DNA of 64,000 nucleotides, taken from positions 1,922,868 to 1,986,867 of the forward strand of contig OX393577.1 of NCBI GenBank assembly GCA_947652605.1. Reading direction: 5' to 3'. A program made the position numbers and the translations under genes. Under the pieces are notes generated by a model. The model was given only the letters and a program-made list of their open reading frames with translations. It made no database searches and had not been told where the DNA came from. Shown here one piece after another: positions 1-13,837 of the stretch. The stretch comes from Elmis aenea. Taxonomy: Eukaryota > Arthropoda > Insecta > Coleoptera > Elmidae. Position 1 is the first letter of the stretch; each line of letters opens with the position of its first letter.

Positions 1-1188
1 TTGTTCCTCTAAGAAAACCATTATAGATCACTGTTATCGTCATTCATATCTAGTTCCTACTGGTACTTCATTGGAACCACTTTTTTATTTTGCAAAGTAA
101 ATAAAAAATTGGTTTTGAAAATTAATCTGTGGTAAATAGATTAATTATGTCCCAAAAACTATAAAAACACTTGATTTTCTTAACGAAAAATATATTTATC
201 CTTAAACGAAAAAAAAAATGATTATTACTGTTTTTTCTGTATTGAATTAAAATGAGTATGTCGATTATTGAAGTGTTTAGTAACGTAGTTATCCAAAACC
301 TGTGCCGTGCCAACATATTTAGATCCACTGCTAAAGCTCCATAATTGTAGGAAATTATGCTACAGAACTACATATAAGATCAAGAACTATAGAATAATTA
401 TTACATCGGGATTCGAGATTATAATTATAGCCTTAACTTCGTAACTACAGTCCGTCAAGCAAATAGTGTCATAAAAAGGGAAAACTCAGGCCGACATTTA
501 CGATGTTCGGCTACGTCTAACCACAATGGTACACATTACAATCGTCCCGCAGGTTGTGGAGGCCGATCGATCTACTTCGATGTGAAAACTAAACAGGATG
601 ATTGCAGCTGAGGTGATACAAGTCTTGGCCTAAAGCGAATTCACGATACGTATAAAATTATATACAGATTTTATCCACGATCATTAAGATTATTAAGGGC
701 GGTGCAAACAGTCAAGCAGGTATTGTTCGAGTTTGATGTATAGGCGCGTTGTTTGTTTGGTCGCCCGCAATCAAATCAAGTAATGTATGACATCGCCCAA
801 CTTACCATGATTGCTTTAATATTGGTTTTATGCTAGTAACTTTAATCCTATCTATCCATTTAATCTAAACAATATTATAATATTGAAAGCTCCTTATACA
901 CTATTTTATACGCATTAGGTGTTCATTGTGTTACTAAAACACTATAAATCCTGAGATAAATCTTGCCGTAAAATGATTTAATATACGACCTGTTTTAATT
1001 GTTATTAATGTTGCTACATTTAAATACTTATATTTCCTTTTTATAATAAATAGAAATAATTTTAAACCTTATGTAGCTTAGCACAGCTACAAACGCAACT
1101 GTATCTTTTTTAATATAGAATATTAATGTTTATTATTATGTATTATATTTAATCTATGTTCTAAGCTTAAACGAAGCTGGTTAAAGGC
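1..1188. other. Non-genic, nothing recognised
   Basis: AT-rich sequence with a slightly GC-richer patch around 480-780. No gene, TIR pair or RNA gene was recognised. Confidence 0.5.
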
Positions 1189-1715
1189 TACTTATTTCAC
1201 ATATGCAGATGATACTATCCTGGTTTACCATAGCCCCTGTAAATACCGTTTTAGGTAAATATTATTTATGACTATTGAACAATAAACTCAAAATAAACTG
1301 TGACAAAACTGTATTCATGGTGTTTAAACAAAAAAAGAAGGCTGTGTTTGACCTTAATATTAAAATTGGATTGAAAATGTTGAGTCGAGTGTCAAGTTGC
1401 AAGTATCTTGGTGTGCAGATTGATGATAAATTATCGTAGTTCATACACTATTAGCATTTGTGCAAACAAATTATGCCAATGATTGGTTACTAGACGTTAT
1501 CTAACAAAAGAACTTAAATATAAAATTTATCATGCTTTTTTTGGGTCTAAATTCACTTATTTAATTACTGCATGGGTTTCTTGTACAAGTACACTATTTA
1601 ACAAATTTCAAATATTACAAGATAAGGTTGTCAAGATACTCTTTAATGTAAATTATTTAGCACTTACCATCGATGTATATCATGTTAAAAATCTATTCTT
1701 AATCGATTCCTCTTG
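1189..1715 (+). pseudogene. Decayed non-LTR reverse transcriptase fragment (Jockey/CR1-like)
   Basis: Read in shifting frames, this encodes the second half of a LINE reverse transcriptase. The catalytic YADD box is at 1202-1213, followed by a stretch with the LGVQIDDKL-type motif that marks RT thumb regions (about 1400-1440). A short open frame then begins near 1483 (RRYLTKELKYKIYHAF...) and matches the region after the RT core. Stops and frameshifts break it, and the 5' part and endonuclease are absent. The neighbouring LINE on the other strand cuts it off at about 1715. Clade assignment is tentative. Confidence 0.7.
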
Positions 1716-3400
1716 TACCTTGCGGTGTCAAGGTATGCTTTTCTATTTCTGTTATGTTTCTCCACTCCTGCCTATCGTTAGCCAATTGTAGCACATCTCT
1801 CCAGCTGACTCCTTTTTCTTTTAGTCTCTGCCTCACTTCTTTTTCCCATTTTATTCTTGGTCTTCCTCTATTACTTTTTCCCTTATCTTCATATTCCATC
1901 CTATTTTTGCATATCTACTTCCTGGCATGCGTAGTAGATGTCCATCTTAATTTATTCGTCCTCATCTTTTTCTTAATATCTGTTTCTCCCAGGTTATTTC
2001 GATTTTTTTCGTTACTGATTTTATCGATCAGTCTACATCTCTCTATTCTTCTCAGATATCTCGTTTCCTGTGTCTTTATTCTTTGTTTATGTGTTCTGTG
2101 TTAGTGTCAAAGTTTCTGAACTGTACGTGAGAATGGGGACGTACACTGCTTTAAAAACTCGCGTCTTCGTTTCTTTTGATATGTCCTTCTTACTTATCAA
2201 ACATTTATTAGTGGCGTAGTAGAATTTCGTCGCAGCCGATATTCTGTTATTCAGATCTTCCTCCAATTTACCATTTTCTGCAATTATTGTTCCTAAATAT
2301 TTAAAATTTGCTACCTGCTCTATCTTTTTTGGTCTAGCATAATTGTAACTGGTTCATGATTTTTCGCTATAACCATAACCTTTGTCTTGGTTATATTAAT
2401 ATTTATATTATATCTACATAATGTATGTGGCCATACGTCTAGATTGAGTTGCAAGTCCTTTTCGCTTTTAACTAATAGCACCACATCACCTGCAAAGGCT
2501 AATTCTGTTTAGGATATTGATTTTAGTTTATTTCAACCCCCGTAGGCTTTTTTTGTGTTTTGCTTACATTCTTAAATTTTTTTATCCATAAGAATTATAA
2601 AGAGCAGTGGATTTAATGTGCCTCCTTGTCTTACTCCCACTGTTGTTATAAATTCCTGGGAACTGCTGTTATGGGTTCGCAAATAATTTCCACTTCTCTT
2701 ATATAAACTCTTGATAGCGTTTAATAATTCTTATCTCACTCTACTTTGTTTCAATATCTTCCAGATCTTTTCACTTGGCACTCTATCGAAGGCTTTAGAC
2801 AGATCGATAAAGCACAAGTACATCATCTTTGAATGTTCCATTGTTTTTTCACTTAAGTTGTTTAACGTAAAAATTAGTTCCTGCGTGCTTCTACCCGGTC
2901 TAAAGCCACATTGCACCTCTTCCAAATTTCTTTCGAAATGTTTACTTTATCTCTCCTCCAAAATTCTTTCATATCATTTTTCTAGAGCACCAAGTAGAGA
3001 TATGCCTCTATAGTTTTCATATTTTTTACTATCGCCAGTCTTGAATATCGGTAATATAACAGATACCGTCCAGTCCTTTGGAATATCTTTTTCCTACCAT
3101 GCTTTATTTACTATTCTTAGCAGCATTTTTCTTCCATCTACTCCCATGAACTTAATCATTTTAGGTAAAATACCATTATGACCTGCTGCTTTTCCAATTT
3201 TCATTTTATGTATCGCTCTATCCAACTCATCTGCGGTTATTTCTTGTTCATATTCTTGTTCAGGTTTTTCGTATTCCTCCGGTCATTGCTCTTCTTCCTC
3301 GTCATTCATTACGTTATCACTTTCCAATAACTCCTTAAAATAATTTCCCCATCTTTTGATAATTTATTTTTCTTTTGTCAGTATTTTCCCTGTTTATCCA
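1716..3400 (-). pseudogene. Decayed non-LTR retrotransposon, 5'-truncated (RTE/R1-like RT)
   Basis: On the minus strand, 2925-2731 encodes QCGFRPGRSTQELIF followed by CFIDLSKAFDRVPSE, the fingers/palm region of a LINE reverse transcriptase. The catalytic box reads FAGD instead of FADD (2496-2485), so the copy is inactive. ANFKYLGTII (about 2310-2280) and the end block RGRPRIKWEKEVRQRL ... WRNI (1870-1745) are typical of LINE ORF ends. Several stops and frameshifts interrupt it, and no endonuclease was found. The 3' end abuts the oppositely oriented LINE at about 1715, suggesting insertion into it. Confidence 0.75.
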
Positions 3401-4904
3401 TTATTTGTTTTGATGTATGGTTTTTATCTTGTCTTAGGTTTTTTTAATACCTTGTAGAATTTCTTTTATCCATACGAATTATAAGACAAAAAATATGAAC
3501 GCGACTTCCCGCTTTTAAAACATTTGCTATGACAAATTACATGTTTAAAGATAAATGAATCGATTTCGTTTTTGTTCTTATTTCGTTCACATTAAATTGA
3601 ATTAATTAAAATTAAAAGTACGGTCGGCTTACCTTAACGAACATTAGCGAGTCATCATTAAACGAACACCATACCGTGTTACGTTTAATAGCTCCTAAAG
3701 AATTTAAAAATCACAAAAATAAACCCCGTCACAAATGAGTGTCGTAAAAAGTCGATTTAAAACTTCTGAGAGTCATGTTTTTTGAACCCAGTGACAAAGT
3801 AATTATTACAAAGTTGCCGTCTTGTAATTTAAGCGTCACAGAGTTAGGAGGGTAAAAAGCGACGATGCTGTTTCCACTTTGTTATTAATTGCAAGGTAGT
3901 TCTGATTAATTTTTAATTCCTCCGTAATTGCCGGCTATACCACAACTGTTCTAATAATACGTTGTTTGCAGTGGGACGATAATTAACCAAAGGAAAATCG
4001 GTTGGTCTAATGTGTTTCATATAACATCAAATCGGCTTGTCCCAATTTCCAGTAAATTAATCAAAAGTAATTTGTAATAATGAGTACTTTAAGAACAATC
4101 TTACGTTCGTAAACAGTTTAACTTTTTATACAATGGTTTTTGTGATAATACCCGTACAAAATCCAATTTAATTTCAGAATAAAACACGATAATCTCTAAT
4201 TACTAAACTAATTATTGTAAATGAACCGATAGAGTCTAAAGTAGCTAAACTTTGTTACGTGTAAGCTTTTTTTTGTAAATATTAATTATTATTTGATTGC
4301 TTTTATCTAATCATTTTTAATTTTCTTTATTTACAGACAAAAAAAGTATTTTTAATGGTATAAAAATATGTTCGAATTTGTTGGTAAACTATTCGATTTT
4401 TTTAATTGCACAAGTACGTTTTAAAGTCATACTCAGTTAATAAATACTGTCATATTTCCAATCATATACACATTTTAATAATTGTGTAGACCATATCAAT
4501 CCCTGAACAAATCTGAGTTGGTGAGAGATTTTTTAATTTTAAAAGTTAATCACTATTACCTAACTATTATTCATTTATTTTTAATAACCAAGCAATTAGA
4601 ACTACACACTTTTATTTAAGTGCATATCATATTTTTACTAATAATTAAAAGGTTATAAGGTTTTTCTCAAAGAATCGTCAAAAAATAGTTTTTATGATTG
4701 GCAATTAATTATCATATTTTGACCTTAAACCATATTAGTGGCATTTAATAACACAGTTGCATAACGCCTTTTTAAATACACAAATACACAAAGTTTCTAA
4801 TTCGGTTTTAAGCCATTTTATATAACTTTTTTCGCCGTTTAATAATATGTATTTACTTGTTGTTTATTACAAAGATATTGATGTCATATATTTTTTTTTA
4901 AATA
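3401..4904. other. Non-genic, nothing recognised
   Basis: AT-rich intergenic DNA. No open frame with family resemblance and no clear repeat boundary was seen. Confidence 0.5.
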
Positions 4905-5195
4905 TGTATTTTTTGGGTCGCACTTTTCAACCCCTTGTGAAGGTGGGAGACGATTAAAAATATAACTATGAGAAACCTTTTAATAAGTATAAAACATCTA
5001 CCAAATGTCATTCTCCTACATTTATCCAAATTTGACAAATAAAATAATAACCCAATTTTACCGATCCCCTTTAGGGCGGTGTAACTCTGAAAGGAGACGT
5101 CTAAGGAAAAATGTTATATAAAAGAGCCCCCCTTAATTTTCGAAAAGGAATCACCTCCCGATTTTTTTTCGCATTTTTGATGAAACACCCTGTAT
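4905..5195. mobile_element. Half of an ACCCTGTA-ended MITE
   Basis: The segment ends in CACCCTGTATA (5186-5196), the same terminus as the complete fold-back elements elsewhere in the window. It contains phrases typical of such elements (GATCCCCTTTAGGGCGGTGT near 5063). No matching left end was found, so the left boundary is a guess. Confidence 0.4.
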
Positions 5196-6299
5196 ATTTT
5201 ACGTGTAACGCCATTTTTTAATTCTTATCACTCTGCAGTCTACAGTTTCACAGCTTTGTCAGGATGCAAAGGCGTGTCATATTAACAAAGCAAAGGATGT
5301 CGTTGATTTAGGTATATTGAACAAATTACTAATGCATGTAAAATATCACGAAGGTTTTATAGGCGTCTCAGGATAGTGGCACATAATTTATTTAAAATAA
5401 TTAATAAAACGCAAAAGAAAAATCAACAAAATTTATTCACGTAAACAAAATGATATTCAAGTAATTTAATCGTGTTGAATTAGTTTATTTTATTTGCAAA
5501 GCAAATTGCATAAATCATTTTTTTTTACACAATTTTTGTGTTAAGTAAACCTTACTCCAAATTAAATACGCGTATTAAAATCTTAAACGGTTTCATTTCG
5601 TATTCGCTCCTCGTCTTTTCCAAAATCGCAGCGTAATGACCCGTGTTATTAATTTATAAGTCTATTTTTTCACTATCACAAGTAAGTAACAATAACTGGA
5701 CGACTGTAGCATGGACTAATGGTAATATACAACCCTGGCCGTGTATAGATACATATGTGCCCAATAGGCCAGACAAGCTGTGTTCAAGTATAAGCCCTTA
5801 ACGGACAAAAGCTTTTTCTCCCCAACTGGAAAGATGCTACCCGTTAGCACGTAGCCAGAGACAATTAGAAATAATGAAGATTACGCTGCGACCTTAGCAT
5901 GATCTACGGCTGTTCCGTACTCTTGATGTGTTAGCAAAACCAAAAATAAATGACCACATCATAACTCATTACACGCGAACAGGTGTAAACAAATTAACAA
6001 TTAACAGACACTTAAATGTCAGTATTCGCAATAATAAAAACAACTCGATTTTAAGAAATTCAATTAATTTAATTGGATTTACATTCAACGATTGTTTCTA
6101 AAACAGCAAGAAAACAAAAGATTATTAATTGAATATAATAAAACCTATTGTCAATGGATGTAGCAATCAATAAAATAATGATACAAGTTTATTTACAAGC
6201 ACAGAAATTTTATAAGCTAAATGATTAATAAATATTTTTGTAAATACTTATTTTTTAAATTGTATGGAAATTATTCCCAAAACTTGGAAAAACAGAAAA
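5196..6299. other. Non-genic, nothing recognised
   Basis: AT-rich; the 5700-5930 part is GC-richer and unique within the window, but no tRNA-derived SINE boxes could be confirmed. Confidence 0.45.
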
Positions 6300-6640
6300 A
6301 CGATTTTAAAGAAATTTTTTATTTAGTCATGATCTCATGAGTCCTTCTACTGTTAGGTGTAGGACTGTTGAGTTGTGTTATGCTGACTTTTTTCCATGTT
6401 TTTCTGTCTTGTGCTAGCTTTTTTATGTCTTTCATTTGATGTTTTTATCCGTTGTTGCTTTTTTAACTTCGTCTTTCCAGGTTTTTCTCGGTCTAAATCT
6501 TTTGTTTTTCCCTATGATCTTGCTTGATAGGCTTTTCTGGTTAACCTTTCTTTTTTCAAATGTGGTCCCAACCATCCCAGCTGTCTTTCTTGTAAAAAGT
6601 GCTGACCAATTTACTATCTACAATTTTAATGATTAAATTC
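6300..6640 (-). pseudogene. 3' end of a LINE ORF (reverse transcriptase tail), degraded
   Basis: On the minus strand the sequence reads PRKTWKDEVKKATTD followed, after a disrupted stretch, by a KLAQDRKTWKK-like end. This is the Arg/Pro/Trp tail found at the C-terminus of many insect LINE reverse transcriptases and resembles the tail of the LINE at 1745-1870. Frame breaks and the lack of an upstream RT show a dead, severely 5'-truncated copy. Confidence 0.55.
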
Positions 6641-9600
6641 GAACAGACATTTTCGATCACAATGTATATGTGAATAATGAATAAATAAGAAAATAATCTA
6701 ATGATGAAGAAAAACGTAAATCTCAAAAGGTTTTTTTTGCGCAGCGAATATTCGATTAAATAAGATTATTCTGTTTACAATTTTCCATGTTAGTAAATTA
6801 GACTAAAATATTAAATTTTAATATGTATGTTAGGATTTATCATTTCAAAAAATATCTATGAGTTAAAGATTCAAATTGATAAAAATTATTAAACAAACTC
6901 GCTCATATTTTAATATCTTATAATTTCTCAGTTTAAGGTACAATTTTACTTTGAGATACATATTTTGTAGAATCATAACAGCACATGAATTTATTCGAAT
7001 TTAATTATCTTATTATAATCGTGATAAAAGATTTATATTACCAAACGAGTAAGTTCTTTTATTCCTACAACCAATTCTCTCGGTATAAAAGATTATTTTT
7101 TTAATCTAATAAATAAATTATATTCCATCAATTCATTTCTTCGATATATTTCTGAGAACAGAACAATCGATGTTCATAAAGCGTGCGTTCCGGACTAAGC
7201 ACGTTTTTAATTTCTTTCCCCATCTTACAAATATTGTCATTTCACTTTCTTCTTAGCACCATATTTTAGGTCTAATTTAGCGAAATGTGTCCTTCTGATT
7301 TATCCTCATCAAGATTTATAGTACGAACATGGGGTTGCTACGTCGGCCAAAAGGATTAGCAGAAACCAACACTTAACGGGTTTATGTGGTGGTATTATTG
7401 TTATAATTATTTCCGGTGTTTTTGTTTTACTCCCTTTTAAAAAGTTTGCAGTACGTGTTTAGTAGAGTAATTACTGTAAATTTAAAAGTAATTTTTCCCT
7501 AGTGCTGCTTTTAAAACTACCTACTAAATTAAATGCCGGTTTAATGGGGCCAAATATATTTTTTTACAGGGGTTATTCAGAGCCGTTTATTTTTATTTGA
7601 AACAAAAATGTATACAGCTTAATATAAATAGTTGAAAAACCTAAATTAGAAGCTTTTTTTTAACTCTTTCTGTAGTAACAACAAAAAATTGAAAGGGAAA
7701 ATTAATAAATTACAATAAAGTCAGATTCTCGTGATTTTTATAAGGATTAATCCTAATATAACTTCTGTGATTTATATTAGTTGATGTTACTATTACTATC
7801 ATTTGTTCGAGAATTTTTAAATTATGTAATGAATTTAAATTTTTTTTTTAACTTAATGCCAATGGTCAACTTTCCCCCATTTTACAGTAATTCAAAGAAC
7901 ACCCCAAAAGCACAAAGCAAATTTTAAATACGCCTCCTATATTATTAACTGCAACTAAAATCCTTTGCAGTGTATCACAATATAAAACAAATGTAGTTTT
8001 TTTGTTAGTGAACTCAGACTCTATTTTCCATCACAAGTAATTGATAATGATGAAAACTTCTGTACAAAAGCACAAGACTATTTCCAATTCTGTCGTCTTT
8101 TATCGATTCGAACCCATTTCGAACTCAAAACTAGCTTTTTCCTTATATCTACATACTGGAGTGCTATTCAAACACAGCAACGGGCCAGTCATTCAATAGG
8201 CAGAGATACTCATACGTGGTGCATGCGGCACACCTGGTCCGCTGTCTTCGTAAGATGCAGCTTTCAATTTAGCTAATGACGTTTCGTCGGCTGTCACGAG
8301 CACACGCGGAATGCAACTACGAATCGCGATTTTGTAAAATAATAGTGTTGAATATTAAAATACGAGTAACGAGATTTTATTTTAATGAAGATAAACAGTT
8401 AATAAGTATGTATATTTAATATGATCTATTATACTGACGTTATAAACTGTATAATGAAATTAAAATTTACGATACTGTCTACTGACAGAAATGACCAGTA
8501 TTCTGTTATTTAAATGACGTTATTATTTAAACTTTAATTAGTTTAATTAAATCAATTCACTGATTAAGCAATAGCTGTAATTATTGTTTACATGTACTCG
8601 TAAGGATTTAATTAATAGATCATGTAGATAATGTGATTTCCCTAATCCAAGTTATTTAAAAAAAAATACTTCGCGAAGTCAGAAAATCCACATACTGTTC
8701 ATGAATTCAAAAAAAGCATGTGAACTTTTAATTATCATAGTTTACTTTAAAATAATGCTTTAGCAAGTTCTTTTAAAATCCTGCGCAAAAATGCATTATG
8801 TTATATAACAAACAAATAAAATAGGACATTTTATTTGTTTTGAAAAGATTTTGGTAGTCTTTTAAAATTAAATACAATTAATTGCAATTATGAAGTACAT
8901 CTCTTATTAGCAAATATATTTATATTTCAAATTTTGGTTATAAAACATTTTTCTCGTTACACTATTACAGCTTTTATTGCAAAATGTAAATCGCTAATAT
9001 TTTTTGAAATGTATATTTTAGGTTTTAATATACTAATGGAAAACGTAGGACGCGTCCTTTGTTAAGTGTTCCGGAACTAACTCTGAAAATTCCGTTTTGG
9101 ATGCTTATACCAGCGACTAATGTGGGGTCACTCAATATGCTGAAAATAACATGACTGTATAATTATTTAAAATTTTAATTAAACGCAACTCACAACATAT
9201 TTATCATCAAGTAAATATTGATAATAATTGCACCAAAGAAATGTACAAATAATATTATCTATATAATCAACAACAATAAAATGCCAAATTTGATAAGATA
9301 GGATTTCTAAACAGTAAAAAAAGGACAAAATTAGCATAATTTTAGAGATCCTTTATCCAAAAAGTTACTCCAAAAATACTGATTTTGAGCCTCTCTTTAT
9401 TACATACATGACAAATCAAACGAAGCGCAGTTTTATTATTGAAAAACAGTTTTAAATGCTTTTGTATTAATTCGTTTTATTGCAGTAACTTAAATCTTTG
9501 AAAAAATTTAATCTCTGTTTCCTATTAGGTTATTTCTAGCTATTTCGCAAATGCGATTTCGGTTAAATGAAACAAAATTGCTTATTTGCAAATAAATAAC

Positions 9601-11379
9601 ACAGCTATATTATCATTTTTTAAACTGCTTTTATCTTAATGGAAAAAGTTATAGACCATGGGGGTTCGCAGTCTATATTCGTTTTTATTAGTGCCACGAA
9701 CTTTATTAAATGGGGAGAGTTATATAGTTTAAATTTCTCATTAATATTATGCTTTTATTTTTTATGTATAGCGAGTAGTATTTTAGACATGATGTGCAAT
9801 AAACTAAGAACATCGTATATACGTTCGCAGAATTAGTGAACTTGTCCAGTTCATGAAATGGGCAATATTTTGCCCAACCAGCGTTGGTACTCCTGCCTCT
9901 TCGTCAATAGCTTGCTCAATTAATTTTATCTAAACTTATTTAGGTACTTGACGTAAAAATAAATCACTAATATAATTTAAACATTATAAAGACAATGTTT
10001 CCATTCAAAATTGGCTAATTTTCCGAATCGTTCCATACCTCTGTATAATGTAAGTACCTATTAGGTGCTATACTTAATACTGAATAAGCATGGTCAGTTT
10101 TTTAGTCAGATAGTGCCATCAATTTTAAGAACACCACGTTAAGCGTTGTTTAAAACTTCGAAAATGCTCGTATCCAAAAGTATTTCTTACGCGCTGCCGG
10201 ATGTGGCTGTATATGCATGCATTCCAATAAGATTGTCTGATTGAGTCTCTCAAGATGGCGCTGAGTGCAATGAATAAAACATCAAGAGCTCGTAGGGAAA
10301 TATTGAAAATTGAAAAGAGTCTCCCAGGAGCCGCGATAGACTCAATCGATGTCGTTATGTAAAGATCCCATATACGGAATACTGATACCATCGATATGTG
10401 GGGTCTCCTATCGAACTAAAACCTAGACGAATGGTGACAATAAAAAACAGATTTTGGGCTTTTACATTTTTGGAAATTTGTTATGTTTAATGAGGAGTTC
10501 GTTTTAATTATTTAATTATTAGCGTAAAATTTCTTGAAGTAAAATCAAATAGATAGTGGGGTAATAATATTGAATATCTAAAAAACAAACGTGGTTTTAC
10601 AATTTCATGAAAACCATTCTCACCTGAACAATATTTAATTGCTTCTTTAGTCCCTACATACTTTTTAACACAAAAGTTTATATTTATTATGGGATGAAGA
10701 TTGGTATTTTAAATAATTAATGTATTAAATATTTATATCCATCCTTAAAACGTTATTTCAAGTCAACGCTCACTCAAATCTGCTTTAGCAAGGAAAACGA
10801 AAGCCCTGTTTATTTTTCATCAGAAGGGTTTTTAACTCAGTACAGCGGACCAGTAAAATATACCAACGTTTATCGTTACTCGTAGAGCAGTTTTCTGTTG
10901 GTTTACACGATATTTGATCCACACCTAACGTATATGTATTTGGGGTTCGATTATTGAAAATACATATACGTATAGCAGTCGCAAGCATTTTAAAGAAATT
11001 TTACTTAACGATAAGTTTAAAGTTTAACATGAATGGCCATGTATTAAGGTGCAGAATAATTTTGCACTCTTTTGTAACTTTTGTCTGACATTTTATTATA
11101 CAGTTAAGTTTAGGGAGTAATTGGTAGAAAATTATTAGTTTTGTTTCATTATGACCTATGTTTTCTGATGTGATATATTTATATGAAGAGAATAGAAATT
11201 TTTGTAGGGAGCAATCGAGCAATATGTGATCGGACTGTGTTTATTAAGAACTTATTAAAAAAAAACTAGTTAGGCGAGAACTTTGAGGTTTAATTTTCCA
11301 AATCAAATGAGTGAACGTAGTAAAAAAAATTGGAGTTAATCCAAGAGCATTTTCGAAGTAGATTTCTTACGATTTTAAA
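6641..11379. other. Non-genic intergenic stretch
   Basis: Long AT-rich region with a few GC-richer patches (7150-7340, 8160-8330, 10120-10400). These could be conserved or transcribed non-coding DNA but show no coding pattern. A tRNA B-box-like word near 8106 lacks an A box at the right distance. No complete repeat was delimited. Confidence 0.45.
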
Positions 11380-11600
11380 AGGGGCTTAAGCGTTTATGAG
11401 TGCGTGTATAAGGAATTTGAACGCGAAAGGAGTTTTGTTCAGCATTAAAAAGGTACAAGACGTCCTTCTACTGTTGTTATCTGAAAAAACATTGATCCTG
11501 TTAAAAAATGTATTGAAGATGACAGTAAAGTCATCCATTTTTCATGAATATTAGGTGTTTCACTTTTTCATGTGGCACTATTGCTATCTCCGTAAATGTT
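11380..11600 (+). pseudogene. Remnant of a mariner-like transposase N-terminal region
   Basis: Broken frames read VYKEFERERSFVQH, then RRPSTVV and, after a stop, NIDPVKKCIEDDSKV. This matches the layout of the paired helix-turn-helix region of mariner transposases (a YKEF/W segment, a GRP linker, then E-x-V-x-x-x-I/L-x-x-D). Multiple stops occur and no DDE part follows. TIRs were not found. It is unrelated in sequence to the mariner at 19442. Confidence 0.45.
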
Positions 11601-11729
11601 AGAAATACAAGCTTGGTTAAATGGGACAAAAGTTAGCTATTTGGGAGGGTTTTTTAAACAAGGTATTGTAGTGTTTAAAAATTCTAAGGCTTGCGTGATG
11701 TAACGAAAAAAACGAGATCGACCAAAGTT

Positions 11730-12083
11730 ATTAAACTCAAATATCTCGGCTATCGTTGCTAATACACAAAAACGCCAAAGGAATAAATGCTGCTAGTTTT
11801 TGTGAAAAATAATAAACAACTTTTAAACTCATTTTTCTCAAAAATTTTCCTGTGTATCTATGCTTATTTTTTTAAAGCGCTATCATATTCAGAATTTAAT
11901 TCTCTATCCGAATCAATAAAAAAAGCATATCATGTAATTTAAAAAAAAGTCTGACATTTCATCGTAGAAAAAACTTTTGAACGTCATTCGATAGGGAATT
12001 TTCCACGATTTATACAAAAATATACGGTCCTTTTAAAATAACAAAGTTATAGGGATGCGACAGTCAAAATGAATCACCCTGTA
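11730..12083. mobile_element. Half of an ACCCTGTA-ended MITE
   Basis: The right end is CACCCTGTA (12075-12083). About 340 bases upstream it carries AATATCTCGGCTATCG, the subterminal phrase shared by the complete fold-back elements. It lacks a recognisable complementary left arm. Confidence 0.4.
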
Positions 12084-13372
12084 TTCTCTTATACACAATA
12101 AAAACTGATTTTATTATTGCATCAATAGATTGTATACTCTCAATGTTTTTTTTTTTTTGAAATCGTTGTGAAGAATTAACTTTCATTAGGTTAGATACAC
12201 TTTGGAATTTCATTTTTTTACCTGTAAATATTTTTAAGCGATATTGCAAGTTTTAAAAACTGACCTACAATACGTTTATCTCAAAACTTTTTAACTTCAA
12301 AAATCAGTTTTTTAAATTATCTTTTTATATCGTATTGAAAATGCTTTGATTGCGATATAATTTTAGGTTTACGTTTCTAGTTTGAGATGTTTACAATATG
12401 TGTTCATCTATCCCATACAAACATACTGTTGACTAAAAGTGTTATATTGTAACGCAATTTCTAAGCTATAATTTCAGAGAACCAGATACTCTCTATAGGA
12501 GTCCAAGCTATATAATTACATATTTTCAAATGGTTTACGGTCGTGGAAATTTGTAGTATTATACATATTCGTAGTTATAATCACTGACACTTTTTTGTTC
12601 ATAAACTTTTGTAGGTTTATTTTGATCGAAACTCAGTGTACAAATCTACGTGTGATTTTTCAATTATAAAAATCATCAAAGAATATAACAAAAAGGACCT
12701 CGTTCGTTCATATAAATTGATTACTTATTGTTCAAAGTGCAGGAAAATTGTGAAACTGTACATCCTTTAAAATAAATTTACTAAATCAATGCCAAAACTG
12801 CAGTTTATTGATTGAAGATATTACTAGAAGCCTGCAGTAAGCAGATAGAATATCGAATGCAGAAACTAATTGAAAGTGAGTTCGAATTACTGACATTATT
12901 AATCTGCTGTGTTAAATCCACAATTCTCGATGAATGATCAACTTTTACATATTGGCGTTGCCAATATTGCAGTTAATATTGGACACAATTCTTAAATTGA
13001 TTAATTTTTTTATTAGTGTATTTTATACTTTCAAAAGAGCATACGAAGATATTTGTGTGAAATAATCTGATTTGACCAACCAAATTAGCCGAATACGTCA
13101 CGCTGGGGCAGGGGGGGCCGTGCCCCTCACCAAGAACTTGATATATTATACTAAGGACCTAGGTAAAGCTCTGATAAACGTGTCCAATCAATGTTATGAA
13201 AAAGTTCTTAAAATATATTTTGACGCATCTTACAATTCGTGTTTGTGTGTAAGATTGGGCAAATAATTTTTTAAAAAATGTCGACTTTATTAACCCCCTC
13301 ATGGAAACATTCTGCTAACGCTACTGCTTCCAAGTGCTTAGCCACAAATTTATTAAAATGTTTTATTATAAA
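12084..13372. other. Non-genic, nothing recognised
   Basis: AT-rich spacer with a poly-T tract near 12150. No supported feature. Confidence 0.45.
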
Positions 13373-13837
13373 CAGGGATGAAATAACGTTTTAAATCGTT
13401 GCGTTATTGGATAATGTTTTATTATTTGTTTTCGTTACATAACGTTATAAATAACATTAAAAAAATGAATGGTTATAATAACGTTACGTAAATTATGATG
13501 TTATAACGTTATAAGAATAATTTTTATTTGTAACTCAGAAATTATTTTTGGGATCTGTAAAATGTGAAGTTAAAAAATAGTACAAAATTACTTTAAGATA
13601 TTTTATTGTCATTTTCATTTTTAAAATACAAATAAAATATATCTTCTTCTGAAAATAAATAAAACACTATATTAAAATTTAATTTATGGAGAATAACAAT
13701 ACAAACTAACTTTTAATGAAACGTTATTGGTTATTACAACGTTATTAAAATATCGTTACGTTATTCTTAATAGAAATTGTAGTTGAATCGTTATTATAAC
13801 GTTATCGGGTATCGTTACGTTACGTTTTCCATTCCTG
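13373..13837. mobile_element. hAT-type MITE rich in TAACGTTA words
   Basis: Left end CAGGGATGAAATAACG and right end CGTTTTCCATTCCTG form imperfect terminal inverted repeats. The flanks ATTATAAA and CTTATAAT agree at 6 of 8 positions, as expected for an old 8-bp hAT target duplication. The 465-bp body is filled with AACGTTA / TAACG words and has no coding capacity. It is non-autonomous. Confidence 0.6.

Noticed and set aside
8095..8125. tRNA-like B box (GGGTTCGAATC on the minus strand)
   Set aside because: No A box or cloverleaf could be built around it.
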